The translations under genes were made by a program, and so were the position numbers. Below the pieces are notes generated by a model. It worked only from the letters and a program-made list of their open reading frames with translations. It was not told where the DNA came from and made no database searches. From the NCBI RefSeq assembly GCF_949987535.1, contig NC_080079.1, forward strand, positions 2,302,501 through 2,366,500: a DNA stretch of 64,000 bases, read 5' to 3'. This DNA is from Balaenoptera acutorostrata (Eukaryota > Chordata > Mammalia > Artiodactyla > Balaenopteridae). Shown piece by piece: positions 1 to 11,438 of this stretch. The stretch's first letter is position 1. Every line of letters begins with the position of its first letter.

Positions 1-1758
1 ACTTTTTAATAGCCCTGGAAAATACAATATTTCAGTTTACTGAAGCCCAGTGGTTAAACACAAAGCTGACCCTTTACTGTGCCAAAGGACAACAGGAAAA
101 TCAAACACAGAAGCACATGTAATACAGGCAGAAGGAAAGCTAAAATGACAGCCTGGCTGAGTCCCATGTCTATGGAGTCTAACAAAATATTATCAAAGAG
201 CCATGAAAATTCTAGATGTAGAAGGGGACAAAACTGACTGAAAAGAAAATGAAAAATCAAAGAGTCTAATAACTAGTGAATAAATGGGACAATGTTTTCA
301 ATTAATTACCTTTAAAAAACCTCTAGTCTCAAAAGTTTTACTGAAGTCTTTCACATTTCAGCTATCAGGTGTCGACTGAAAAAAAAAATGCACAACCTAA
401 AAGTTGAGAACTATCAGTAAGTCTTATTCACAGGACATACTGAGAATTCAAGCCTGGGAGACACCCTCTCAGATTGCTCTGAGGGACTGTTCCAAAGAGG
501 CGAGGGGGGGAGCCATGATCTACAGGAGTTTTTGCAACAAAAACCAGGTAGTTGGAACATCAAAAGATTAGTTAACTAAAGAAAAATCAGACATCTCAAG
601 TTAATGAATTTAGTGCTTTTCTATGTATGGGAAGATGCAAGAGTCTGGGCTGATGGAAATCATTCCTTGGATGTGTCCCTCAGCCATCTAGGGCCAGTGT
701 CCTGCTTTTCTCCATCCTGAATCCCCTCAAGAGGGTACCATCGAGGGAGGCTACGGTGGCTGCTGGCTTCTTGGCTACAACATCCTCTGTTTACTGACAT
801 GGCTGGCAACATTCTTCATCCACACAAGATGCATTAGCTTCTCGGAGTTGAAAAATACTGACAACTTTCCAATTGTTCAAGCAGCATGCCTGACAAAAGT
901 CTGATGAATCACTGTGTTGACTGAGGGGGACGAGGAGAAAGTAGTCAACGAAACGAAGGTCCAGAGGAGACGGGATAGGGTGAGGTTGCCCTGGAAGAGG
1001 CCCGGCCATCCTCCTCGCAGCTGGAGGGAGCGGGGAGGAAGGGGGCCCCATCCCCCGCTGGAGATGAGGGGGCCTCAGGGGGTGGGAGAACACAGAACTT
1101 GCAGGATGCTGAGTGCAACTTTCCCCACCGTGTTAAATTCGGCTCTCAGAACCCAGAGCTGAGGACAAAGACGCATCAAAGTCTTGGAAAGCTTCACATT
1201 CTACAAGTGGTGCAAACACCTGGGGGGGGCGGATGGCCCCTCATCACTCACTAGGAAGTGATCCCACGGCCCTGCGGCCTCCACCTCAGCCCCCCTCCCC
1301 TGCCCAGGCCCGCAGAAGCTGCAGCCCAGAGGTGGGGTGGAGGAGAGTCAAGACTTGTGCCCTCTACCTAAGGGGAGTGGCGGGGGACACTTTCCTGCCC
1401 CGCAGGCAAAGAGAGTTAAAGAGATCCTGGCTCACAATGGAAACAAGTGTTAGACTGGGTTTTTCTAAAGGCTGGTTAACTGCCTCCTGCCCTTCCTTAA
1501 ACAGGGAAGACGGCAGAGAGGAGGGCGTGGCGGTCGGTGGAGTCCCCGCACTGCCTCTCTGGGTCGAGTGGACACTGGGCAACGGCGCTGGGCTTGAGCA
1601 ATCTTGCTGCCCCCACCCGAGTGGGCAGCCCACTGGGCAAGGGGATCCAAGGAACAAGGGGCTCCAAGGCAGGGTGAGAGGGCTTGGGAAGAGGTTCTCC
1701 ACGACTGGGAAGGGGGCCTGGAGAGGCCCTGCGGTGGCCCTCCCACGAAGTTCACGAA
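1..1758. other. Single-copy sequence, no gene recognised
   Basis: The first 900 bases are AT-rich and the remainder is GC-rich. I see no recognisable exon, RNA gene or clear interspersed repeat. Open frames at 791-1093 (minus) and 914-1162 (plus) overlap on opposite strands and have no recognisable product. The frames that begin near 1233 and 1364 are long only because they run into the 42-bp repeat array that follows. Confidence 0.5.
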
Positions 1759-2486
1759 GGCACCTGCCAGAGGGCCTCGGAGGACAGCCGCCACTCAGAG
1801 GGCACCTGCCAGAGGGCCTCGGAGGACAGCTGCCACTCAGAGGGCACCTGCCAGAGGGCCTCGGAGGACAGCCGCCACTCAGAGGGCACCTGCCAGAGGG
1901 CCTCGGAGGACAGCCGCCACTCAGAGGGCACCTGCCAGAGGGCCTCGGAGGACAGCTGCCACTCAGAGGGCACCTGCCAGAGGGCCTCGGAGGACAGCCG
2001 CCACTCAGAGGGCACCTGCCAGAGGGCCTCGGAGGACGGCCGCCACTCAGAGGGCACCTGCCAGAGGGCCTCGGAGGACAGCTGCCACTCAGAGGGCACC
2101 TGCCAGAGGGCCTCGGAGGACAGCCGCCACTCAGAGGGCACCTGCCAGAGGGCCTCGGAGGACAGCTGCCACTCAGAGGGCACCTGCCAGAGGGCCTCGG
2201 AGGACAGCTGCCACTCAGAGGGCACCTGCCAGAGGGCCTCGGAGGACAGCCGCCACTCAGAGGGCACCTGCCAGAGGGCCTCGGAGGACAGCTGCCACTC
2301 AGAGGGCACCTGCCAGAGGGCCTCGGAGGACAGCCGCCACTCAGAGGGCACCTGCCAGAGGGCCTCGGAGGACGGCCGCCACTCAGAGGGCACCTGCCAG
2401 AGGGCCTCGGAGGACGGCCGCCACTCAGAGGGCACCTGCCAGAGGGCCTCGGAGGACGGCCGCCACTCAGAGGGCACCTGCCAGAG
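1759..2486. repeat. 42-bp minisatellite, about 17.3 units
   Basis: A head-to-tail array of a 42-bp unit starting GGCACCTGCCAGAGGGCCTC has 17 full units and a final 14-base partial. Units differ at essentially two positions near the middle, giving three types: A (GACAGCCGCC), B (GACAGCTGCC) and C (GACGGCCGCC). Their order is A B A A B A C B A B B A B A C C C. Because 42 is divisible by three and the unit has few stops, the array stays open in five of six frames. That explains predicted 14-residue repeat proteins such as HLPEGLGGQPPLRG. Such GC-rich minisatellites are common near chromosome ends; the location here is not shown. Confidence 0.97.
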
Positions 2487-3164
2487 ATGCAGCCACAACC
2501 CGCAAAGTCATCTGACAGCAGCAGGTGACGAAGGACACAGGCCCTCTTCCAGCCTCGCAAACCAGCGGACCTGGGACCTGGGATGGGAGGGGAGGCGTGA
2601 AAGCCTGGACCACACTTCCTCCCCCGCAGCTCCCTGGGGCCTCATGGGGGTTAGGGAGTAGGTGAGACTGGAGTTCAAGCTGGATTCACTTGGTCTTTTA
2701 ATAAACGAAGTGACCAGAAATGTATGGAATCCTCCCAAGATGCCAGCAGGAGGTGGGCGGAAACCGGCTGCAACACACAGCCGAAGATGATTCTTAGAAA
2801 ATATGAAAATGGTTTCATGTCCGTACTCCACGGAGTTGATAAGCCAAATATTAGTGTTCGGATCATTGGCGGATGAAACTGGAAAAGAACGGAGACAGAC
2901 AAGTAATGTCCACCTGCGCTGGGGGCCGGGGAGCTGGGAGACCATGAAAGCACCGACCACAGAGCTGTAGTTTTTCTCCAGCAAAGCTCAAAGCCCAGGT
3001 TGGACACAGAGAAGCAAATAACGCATAAAATGTCCTTATAAACTAAAAACCACCATAGAAACAATTTATAATGACGTCCTTTTTCTTCTAAGTGTAGTCA
3101 TTTAGGCGGTTACACACCCATTTCTAGTTTCGACTTTCCACAGACACCACCAAGGATAGCTGTA
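2487..3164. other. Single-copy sequence, no gene recognised
   Basis: After the minisatellite the sequence is mixed in composition, GC-rich at first and then AT-richer from about 2680. No repeat family, splice-flanked open segment or RNA gene is recognisable. Confidence 0.4.
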
Positions 3165-3194
3165 ACTTGTGACACTATCCAAAGTGTCACAAGT
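3165..3194. repeat. Perfect 12-bp hairpin
   Basis: The arms ACTTGTGACACT (3165-3176) and AGTGTCACAAGT (3183-3194) are exact reverse complements separated by the 6-base loop ATCCAA. It is not followed by a T-run, so it is not a bacterial-style terminator. It lies in single-copy mammalian sequence. Confidence 0.9.
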
Positions 3195-3275
3195 CGCAGG
3201 TGAGAAAGGACCTCTGCACGTGCCTGCCCACGACTCTGGTTTGTCCAAGGGTTTGGGGACAGCACGGTTCAGCGG

Positions 3276-3420
3276 GCAAGGCGTGTTTCTGGAGCCGGAC
3301 TTGCTACGGTTCAAATCACGTCCACCATCCGCTCACGGTGTGGTCTCGGGCAGGTTATACATCAACACCCGACCACCTGTGCTCTCCGACCATGAGTTAT
3401 CGTTGGCACTTTCTCAACTT
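3276..3420 (+). mobile_element. MIR SINE remnant
   Basis: The segment follows the MIR consensus order: a 'gagccggactTgctacggttcaaatc' type core, then a 'gtggtctcgggcaggttat' stretch, then a diverged T-rich end. MIR is an ancient tRNA-derived SINE shared by mammals and is inactive. Divergence is high and no target-site duplication is visible. Confidence 0.65.
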
Positions 3421-4734
3421 CATATGAAGTTGATGCAAACATAGCTTCAAGCCCTCACCAACTGGCTCCCCACCCAGATGGCACTCAGGAGAATCCCTGG
3501 AGCTGCTACTGGTCCCAAAGTCAGGCTACACCACAGGGGAGCCCCGTGGGTGGAGGGGTGAGATGCAGGAGGGGGGACTCTTCAGTCACCTGCTTCCCCA
3601 TCCAGGGCAGACTCTTTCAGCCTCTCCACCACATCCATCTCTGTGTCTTGCCCCGTTCCTGCACAAGCAGTTAAGTTAAATGTCACTTCATCTTGACAGG
3701 GCATCGTTATCTACTCAACACTCCAGCCCTGATTAAGCTCAGTGGGGTCCAGAACCCAACTGGAATGACGGAAGTTGGGTGGGTGAGTACATTCCCTAAA
3801 ATCTGCACATCACAAAGCCAGCAATCGAGTCCAGCAACCCGGCATGCATTTGTCAGCTAAAACCGCAACTCAGAAGACAGACAGAGAATGCTTTGCTCAA
3901 TTTAGAGCCTACTTGAAATTAATGGAGAATAAATGTTCCAAATTCAAACCTTTCGAGGGACAATTTCCATTAAGCCCGAGCTCAGCTTCATTTCTGATCC
4001 ACTGTTGCAGAGTAACAGCTGTTTGGGGCATTATAACTGTAATCGAACTACTGAGGCCATAAACTCGGAAAAGAAAACTCTCTTTCTGATGGTCATCAGG
4101 AGAAAAGGGGAGTGAACAGCACATTTGACAAAATCTCATCCCACTGCGAGTGGCCGTCAAACCCGCCAAGCTGCACTAAAGGTCATTTCGTAGAGAGGCG
4201 AAGCCATCAGACGACTCCCCCCTCCCTCTCCTTCAGTGGGGAAGGCAAGCCTGAGAGAGCAAAGGAGCAGCAAAGGAGTGACGGCTTAGTAGGGAGGGGA
4301 CACCGTCCCGACATGTCTGGTGGGCTGGGAGGAGGGGTCAGAGGTGACCTCCTTCAGCGTGTCAACCTCTCAGCATCTGGCTCCTATGTCCAGGGCTCGG
4401 GCACACGGGTGTCAACAACCTCATACGCTCCTTTCTGCAAGTTGACAACCCAGCAAGGGAAGTGAAGAGGGGATAAATACACACAAAAAAGGTTTTCCTT
4501 TAACAGCAATAGCTGCTATAACACTCAAGCAAATTTGTATCCTAGAGGCATCTAACACAGCCATAGGGAGTGACACGTGAGCTGCAACTTAACCTGAGCC
4601 AACGCGGGGAAGGTGGGTGGTCAACACAGAGCCCTGCAGGCAGAGGGTCTCCCAAGGGAACAGGAGCTGGAACAGGTGGGAAGTGGTGGGCGGGGGCGAG
4701 GAGCCGGGAGAGCACAGGCTGGGCCGTCAGGGCG
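3421..4734. other. Single-copy sequence, no gene recognised
   Basis: Mixed-composition DNA. The short open frames on both strands (for example 4112-4465) have no recognisable product or splice borders. No repeat is confidently assignable. Confidence 0.4.
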
Positions 4735-5230
4735 CTGCCACACGTTAAAGGGTTTCAGCAGGAGAGGGGCCATGTCTGGTTTGCATTGTTAGAGACCCCT
4801 CGCCGTGGCATCCCAGCACCTGAGCAGACGGGAGGACGACCGCGACAGTTCAGGCGGAAAATGATGCAGGGTTTGGGGTGGGGAGGTCAGGATAAAGACT
4901 CCCAGGACCCAGAAATGGACTGGATGGGGGGGGGGTCTTCCGGTCTCAGCAATGCATCCTTGGTGCCCTCACTGGCGTGGGATATTCTAGAGAAGGAAAG
5001 GGCTCCTCCTTTGGGTTGGCTTGTTGCCAAGTGTGGGGTGATAATCAACAAGGGAGGGAACCAGAGGGTGAAGAGGATGAGTTGAGTTTTGGACACGTTC
5101 AGTTTATGATTCTGGCAAGACATCCAAGCAGAGATGTCAGGAGGCAGGTGGATACAAGTCTGGAGCTTGGGGGAGGTCTGAATGGTGAGGCAAATATTGC
5201 TGTCATAGTATCTGGATGGCACAGGAAACC
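4735..5230 (-). mobile_element. Ancient mammalian interspersed repeat, family uncertain
   Basis: The stretch follows a consensus I recognise from mammalian genomes: 'ttaaagggttt..agcagg.gaggggccatgtctggttt' early on, then 'gagttttggacacgttcagttt', 'gacatccaagcagagatgtcaggaggcaggtgga' and 'gtctggagcttgggggaggtctg'. The reverse complement resembles L2-associated consensus, hence the tentative minus orientation. I cannot fix the family by eye. The 171-codon open frame at 4570-5085 overlaps this repeat and is not evidence of a gene. Confidence 0.5.
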
Positions 5231-5734
5231 GGGACAATGTCTTCTTACCCACGGGAGACACAGAATCCGTGAGATGAGAACAGGGACTCTTTGACTAATC
5301 TCTGCTGGAGAAACATGAGAGAGAGGAGAAGACCAGGGCAAGAAGGCTGGAGCAGGAATCCAGCTGAGAGAAACGCTATGAACTCTCCTCATCGGCTCGC
5401 TCTACAGTTTCCTCCCAGCCCAGGACAATCTACTGCAACCTGTTAGTCTTCTAACAAAGCATGGCCGTCTCCCGCTTCTAATACAGTCACTACCCTGCAC
5501 ACGGAGAGCACACGTCCCAGGGGAGACAGCTGTGTCCAAGGCTGATGAAAAGTAAGATAAAGACTAACATTTTCTACTGGATTGCGCAGCACAGAGAACA
5601 TCGGTCGCCTTAAGAAGAAAGTGTGGGCGAAGTGACGGGAGTAGAATGGGGGTAGAAGCCGGCTGGAGAGCACCGTGGAGGGGATGGAGGGGAGAAAGGA
5701 TGGAATATATGGATGATTCTTTCAGAAAACCTGG
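5231..5734. other. Single-copy or unassigned old repeat sequence
   Basis: This may be the degraded continuation of the preceding ancient repeat. No gene, RNA or discrete repeat boundary is visible. Confidence 0.3.
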
Positions 5735-5852
5735 CACCAGTGAATCCCCCTGAGGGTAAGGACCATAACTTTTTCATTTCTATATTCTATCAAAGTACCA
5801 AGTGCCTAATAGGACGTTTGCAAACGTCTGATGTCTGAATGAATGAATCTCT
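5735..5852 (+). mobile_element. L2 LINE 3' end
   Basis: It shows the characteristic L2 3' terminus: 'ccctgagggtaaggaccat', then 'ccaagtgcctaataggacg', ending in the TGAATGAATGAA tail (about 5835-5846). L2 is an extinct mammalian LINE and only its 3' end remains here. Confidence 0.75.
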
Positions 5853-7012
5853 GTGGAGGTTCACAGCGGGGAGAGCTGAAGACCAGGTGTCCAGGCCACA
5901 AGGGCATGAGAATGAGCAGGAACGTGGGCCCCCTGGGGAAAGCCCTGGAGATGGTCACGGTGCCCAGGGTGGGCCACGTGGGGCAGCAGGGGGATCAGGG
6001 CGCCACGCAGAGGAGGAAGCAAGCCTACGGCCACCACGGGGGTGAGGCTGGACGCGCAGGCTGAGTCTAGACGGCGAGACCCCGCTGCCACACGAGAACT
6101 CTTCTACTGAACTGAGGAGGTGGTGGGGAAGTGCCCAAGGTCCTGGAGCAGAGAACACCACGGTCGGTGGAACACAGACGGCTCCCAGGAGAATATGAAG
6201 TATAAGACCTCGAGGGCAAAACTAGAATCTGTTTCTTATTGGTGTCCACCAACAACATGTCACTGGTCTCCCAAGTGGAGGGATCAAAGTAAGAAGTGTA
6301 CACAAATCACCATTCGAGGCCTCACAGTCAAAACACAGCAATGGCTGAGGACATAACCTGAGTAACACAATGGCTGCCCGCTGTGACTGGACCACAGGCT
6401 CCAGGAGGACACACGGGCCTCCGTTCAAGGTTAGGAAGATAATCTGGATGCAAAGCCATGCTGTGGGCATTCAGACACTGAAGTTTGTCCCTTTGAAATA
6501 AAAATGCAAATAGCCTCATCCACAGCTTGGTCTTTAATCAAGCCAGACTCCCTAGTCTTCCCACTGAGATGCCCTGAAAACCCGCCAGATGCCTGGGCTG
6601 ATGAGAACTCAGGTGGGGCTTGGACTCCTATGGGGTCACGTGGGTGCCCACAGCAGGCGGGCACCTTCCGAGGCTCAGGGGCCCTTCTGCTGCCTGACGG
6701 TTCCAGCAGCTTCTCACGATCTCCTAACCTGCTCCATCCTAGAACCCAGGAAAGACGAAACCACTGTACTTGTTTCACCTGCAAACTCTCCTATTAGAAG
6801 CAAGTCTCAGATTGGTAGAGCTCAGAAACTGTCCATGAGACTTTCCTGCCACAGAGGTCCTTGCATGTTAAAAAGCGGTTCGCTCCAATCAAGGGAAATT
6901 CAATTTTAGGAACCGAAATCTCAAGTCAACTTCACTGGCCTCCTCCAGTTTCACATGTTTTCTTTGAAAACCAGTATCACAAGAATATAAAAGTTGGGCT
7001 TTCCATTGTTCT
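5853..7012. other. Single-copy sequence, no gene recognised
   Basis: GC-rich then AT-richer DNA. Several overlapping frames near 5840-6160 and 6430-6800 are open on both strands, which is expected of GC-rich non-coding DNA. None has a recognisable domain. Confidence 0.4.
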
Positions 7013-7021
7013 TGAATTTTT

Positions 7022-7213
7022 TTAAATATTTATTTACTTATTTATTTATTTGGCTGCACCAGGTCTTAGTTGCGGCATGCGGGATCTTTTAGCTGTGGCA
7101 TGCGGGATCTTAGTTGTGGCACTCAGGATCTAGTTCCCTGACCAGGGATCGAACCTGGTTCCCCTGCATTGACAGTGTGGAGTCTTAACCACTGGACCAC
7201 CAGGGAAGTCCCC
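7022..7213 (-). mobile_element. CHR-family tRNA-derived SINE (older subtype)
   Basis: Read on the minus strand, it begins with the CHR head (GGGGACTTCCCTGGTGGTCC), a Pol III A-box-like segment and a B box near GGTTCGATCCC. It then has three imperfect tandem copies of a 'GCATGCGGGATCTTAG' type unit (about 7072-7133) and ends in an (AAAT)n tail. The direct repeat TGAATTTT (7013-7020 and 7214-7221) is its target-site duplication, proving retrotransposition on the minus strand. Confidence 0.92.
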
Positions 7214-7221
7214 TGAATTTT

Positions 7222-10200
7222 GATAGAAGTAAAAATAGTTTGGTTATTTTCAAGAAATACAGTACCAGCTTGTTCAGTGCTAGCATCAGAAACAGGAGTT
7301 TCTTTGGAGGTCCCTCACAATGATAAGGCCAGTTAACAAGGTTAAGGTCCTTAACAATGATAAAGCCAGTGGAAATACAACCAAAGCACCTGGGATCTGT
7401 CTCCTGGGAGTGAAGGTGGGGCACAGCAGTGATGACCGAGGAAGTGGTCCACCAGCCTGAGACTAGCGTCAGCATGGCCACAACACATCCTTGCAGGCTC
7501 CACCCTCGAGATGGGGGCTGCAAAGCAGACAGTGTTTCCTGGAGCTGAGAAATTAGGAGGTGAGCCAGGGCGCGGATGGGGGCTGGGAGAGGGGTGCGTC
7601 CTTCGTCAACCAAATAAGTCTTACTGAAGGGGGTCAGTCTTCGTGAGATTATCCTCAGAAACTTATAACCCTGATATCTTATACCCCATGTCTTGCTGAA
7701 AGATGACAGGCAGAGCTAAATTTTTAATTCTATTGAAAATTGTACTATAGCCTCCTCCCAAATTCTGTAGCAAGAGAGAAACGAGGATGAGAGGGGGCTG
7801 AAAATGCAAAACAGAACAGGAATCGATGTTTAGGAAGGGGAGGTTTCCCCAACCCAATAAATGCAATCCAGCGAGACACGGCCCCTGCAGAGCAGGCGGA
7901 AACAGCACATCTACAGAGAACTCACTGCGAATGAAGGGGCAAAAAGTCAGTCTCTGGGTCATGGGCTTAAAGCGTGTGATTTTAGCCTTGAAAAGAGAAA
8001 GAGGTCATGACTTCTCACCTCAAGTGCAAATAAAGTGTTTAGGGAGGAGAATTAGCCAGTTAATACCACAACCCTCATCCTCGAGCCCGAATTCCATCGC
8101 ATTTTGTGCTCACAGGACAGAAAGTGTGGGCATAAGAAGCATTTGATAAAAGCTGGAGGGACGGATGGATGACCAGCCTCAGTGTCCACCACCCCATCCG
8201 GTAGCTCAGAGGCTTTTACAGGAAGACCTGGCCATCAGGTCAGCCGATACCTGACTCTTGGGTCCAGTTGACTGAGCTCCCTGGTCAGCAACCTCAAAGC
8301 CATTCTCCTGGACAAGAATCATTTCTACCCCTAGAGCGGTGTGCACTTTGACCCTCTGCTTTGGTGGGACTTGATCTGCTCACAGGTACAACACACTTAC
8401 AAGGTATCACTGAACTGGGACGGTCCAAGGAGCACGCAATCATTTTTAAAATCCAGCTCATTTTTTAATCACATATTTAACTGAAAAGAGCATAGGACGT
8501 ACAGGTGGAATGTCTGACTTTGAAGGAAAGCTTAGTGATGGTGGCTTCATCAAAGACTCACCCTCAGCTCCCACAGGGGCAGCCGAACGCTGAGAGGTGC
8601 CCCGCTGGCAACAAAGCAGAAAGAGCCGTATTTTCGGCCCGTTTCTAAAGGGGTCCCCACAGGGTGTCTCCTCTCTGTCCACGGTGGAATATTTTAAAGT
8701 GTGAGTTAACATCTACTGAGATTCTGATTTCAGTATCACTGATCGAATCCAATGATGGAACTTCAGGGAGAGTTATCGTCTTTTCAGAGCTTTTTCACAT
8801 AAGAAATTCAGGGGAAGGTGCTAGATTGCATAAACACAGTGTTTCACCCAATATAATAAACTCACTCAAACCCGGCAGAGTGTAAAGGCGCGGGGGGAGA
8901 AGTGGAGACGTGGAGAACAAGACCCATCCTGTCTGGGACGCCCCTCACTGCCACGGAGAGGAGGGGGTGACCCCAAGACTTATATCTGATCCGGCCTGAG
9001 GCACCACCTCCAAGAGAAAAACACGGAAATCTTGCTACCCGCTCACACTTCCCAGTGCGCTCTGCAAGGCACCACAGTTCTGGAACCCTCTCTCTGGGTC
9101 AGCCATCGAGCCCCTGTGCCCTTGGTGCTGGTGCAGAGCCAGTAGCGACAGGTGTGCACCACCTGGGGGCCTGCAGAGATGCTGCGGGGACCTGGGGGGC
9201 AGGGGGTGAGGCCTCTGCTGACCTGGGGGCCGGGGGGGCTTCCTTAGAGACCCCCAGATCCGTGCCCCAAATCGCTCTGCTTATCCCTGCAGATAATTCA
9301 GATTAAACCTCACTTTAAAAAAAAAAAGGGGGTTTTAGAAGGAAATGACAAAGGAGATTTGAGCACAACCAGAGGAGAGGCAAGCTGATGGGCCTGAATC
9401 GCCACCTCTCGGCCACTCACCAGCTTTTCCTCCCAATTTCTCAGCCAACAAGTGTGAGGAGGAAAGAACTGCAGGCGATGATCTCCACGTCCTTTTTCCG
9501 GCTTTTAAAAATTCCCTGTGATTGCACTGCTCTCTAAAATGAAAACGGCATCCATTTGCTGATTGGAAGTGTGGTTAAAAGGTGCCACGTGTCTTTCTAG
9601 AAAAAGCAGTTCTCGGTCACTTTGGAGGAGGGCTGAGAGCTCAAGGGCCACCTTCTCTTCCCACAAAGCTCCAGCTTCTCCGCCAGGTGAGGGAGGGTCG
9701 GCAGCCCCCAGCCCCCAGCCAGCACCCCGTTGCTGCTCAGCCTCCATGGGGACAAATGATGCATCCACGGCATCTGGTCTTTGGGGACCACTTTCCCATT
9801 TACATCGTCAAACAAAGTTGGTTTCATTTTTCATAAAGGATGACAGGATCAGGACTTTCTCAAATTCTCTTCCAAAAGAAATTAGTATGGAAATAAAAGC
9901 TCTTTCTGCTGTAATGTTACCAACTTTGATTTTGAAGCAGGTGGCAATCAGTTCGTGTTTACTGGAGAAGAACAGCTTGAACCTGATGCTATTTCCTAGC
10001 ACTCCATACCCTCCGAGGAGACATCGTCAACTTCCGTGTCATGATGATGTGATTTACCTAGAAGAACCACCTCTCCTCATTAGTTTGATTGGAAATTCAA
10101 CAGAACTTGATGTGCTCTCTCACTAAGGAGAGCCCCAAGGGTAATGTGTGCCAGCAGGCAAATCAGTTCCAGCCACGGCGTCCGGGGTAAACCAGAGCCC

Positions 10201-10380
10201 GCCGCCCAAGTCAGCCCCTCCCAGCACCTGCCTCTCCGCCACTGCGCATGACGACCAGGTAGAAGCGGTGCCCAGCATCCCCATCAACCTGCTGTCAGGT
10301 GCGAGGGTGATGGGTGCAGGAGGTGCATGCCTGGTGCAGGGCTCTCCATTTTCAGATAACTCAGAATGACATCCCAGGAT
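7222..10380. other. Single-copy sequence, no gene recognised
   Basis: About 3.1 kb with no recognised exon or RNA. A 17-base near-repeat (7317-7333 and 7354-7370, one mismatch) is the only small-scale structure seen in the first part. The stretch at about 9830-10120 is AT-rich with a 187-codon frame running through it (9563-10126), but nothing in it is recognisable as a protein family and all three frames give equally plausible peptides. It could be conserved non-coding DNA. Confidence 0.4.
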
Positions 10381-10391
10381 CCCCACTATAC

Positions 10392-10721
10392 CTTTTTTTT
10401 TTTTTAAAGATTTTATGAGCATGGCTTTTCATTTATTTATTTATTTATTTATTTATCTTTGGCTGCGTTGGGTCTTCGTTTCTGTGCGAGGGCTTTCTCT
10501 AGTTGCGGCGAGCGGGGGCCACTCTTCATCACAGTGCGCGGGCCTCTCACTGTCGCGGCCTCTCTTGTTGCGGAGCACAGGCTCCAGACGCGCAGGCTCT
10601 GTAGTTGTGGCTCACGGGCCTAGGTGCTCCGCGGCACGTGGGATCTTCCCAGACCAGGGCTCGAACCCGTGTCCCCTGCATTGGCAGGCGGGTTCTCAAC
10701 CACTGCACCACCAGGGAAGCC
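10392..10721 (-). mobile_element. CHR-family SINE, full length
   Basis: The minus-strand copy has the head GGCTTCCCTGGTGGTGCAGT, a B box near GGTTCGAGCCC, the long body typical of cetacean CHR elements and an (AAAT)n tail (10431-10456). Beyond the tail lie about 25 unique bases and then a second A-run (T-run on the plus strand at 10392-10406). The 11-bp direct repeat CCCCACTATAC (10381-10391 and 10722-10732) is the target-site duplication. The open frame 10415-10777 is a read-through of this element. Confidence 0.96.
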
Positions 10722-10799
10722 CCCCACTATACTTTCATGAAACTTTCCTCTGTTACACTTCTCCCAACTATAATTGAATTATGACTTACATAATTATTT

Positions 10800-10935
10800 G
10801 ATTAATATCTGTCTTCCCCCACCTGATGAAGACAGGCAGTGGCCTGTCTCCTTAATCTCATTCTTCTCGTGCGAGGAAGCTCAGTGTCTGAAGCAGAGGA
10901 GACATTCAACTGAATGAACAAACCAACCATTCGCC
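10800..10935 (+). mobile_element. L2 LINE 3' remnant
   Basis: The segment resembles the L2 3' end ('gatgaagacaggcagtggcctgtct' then 'gcagaggagacattcaactgaatgaa'). It is diverged and the boundaries are approximate. Confidence 0.5.
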
Positions 10936-11438
10936 GAATCAATCACTGAATCAGGGTTCTACAGCGATACCTATTTTCTCTTGGGGGCAGTTTTGAAGGT
11001 GAGCATTGCTGGAGTCATTGGAAAGAACAGGGATGCATCTGTCCATAGCAGATCGAGATCATATGGATTCCTCTTACAACCCAGTGTGTTTGGATCCCAC
11101 AGCCAACTCACCCCCACGAGGCCCCATGGCAGTGGGCCCCAGACTCATCTCAGAGGAAGACTCCACACCCAGAACAGACCCTTCCTTGCTCATCCTTGGG
11201 GGGTGGGACATGTGCTGCCCACCTGGGCCAGCGCCGACGGGCTTCTTTTGAACTGCACTGGTCCCCACGTGGCCTCCATCCTCATAGGTGCCCGACACAC
11301 ACTCTCTGAAGCTTTGTGCTACCCCTGTTTACAAAGCTCGGAAGAGTCACGGGTTTGTGTGGGACTGATCAGATGTACAGCTTAGTAATGGAAAAATGCA
11401 AAAAGACCTTCTGCTAACAAACTAGAAAACTAAATATT
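10936..11438. other. Single-copy sequence, no gene recognised
   Basis: A 134-codon frame (10981-11385) and overlapping frames on both strands are present, but no homology or splice arrangement supports them. Composition is mixed. Confidence 0.4.

Noticed and set aside
1759..2486. CRISPR-like regular repeats
   Set aside because: Units are directly abutting with no unique spacers, and the genome is mammalian. It is a minisatellite.
1233..2560. Five long open frames of 248-431 codons over the 42-bp repeats
   Set aside because: They are open on both strands only because the unit is a multiple of three and lacks stops. No splice sites, domains or recognisable protein.
9563..10126. 187-codon frame with a peptide-like segment (FDFEAGGNQFVFTGEEQLEP in another frame)
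   Set aside because: Different frames each look partly protein-like, none has recognisable homology and no splice borders fit. I left it as possible conserved non-coding DNA.
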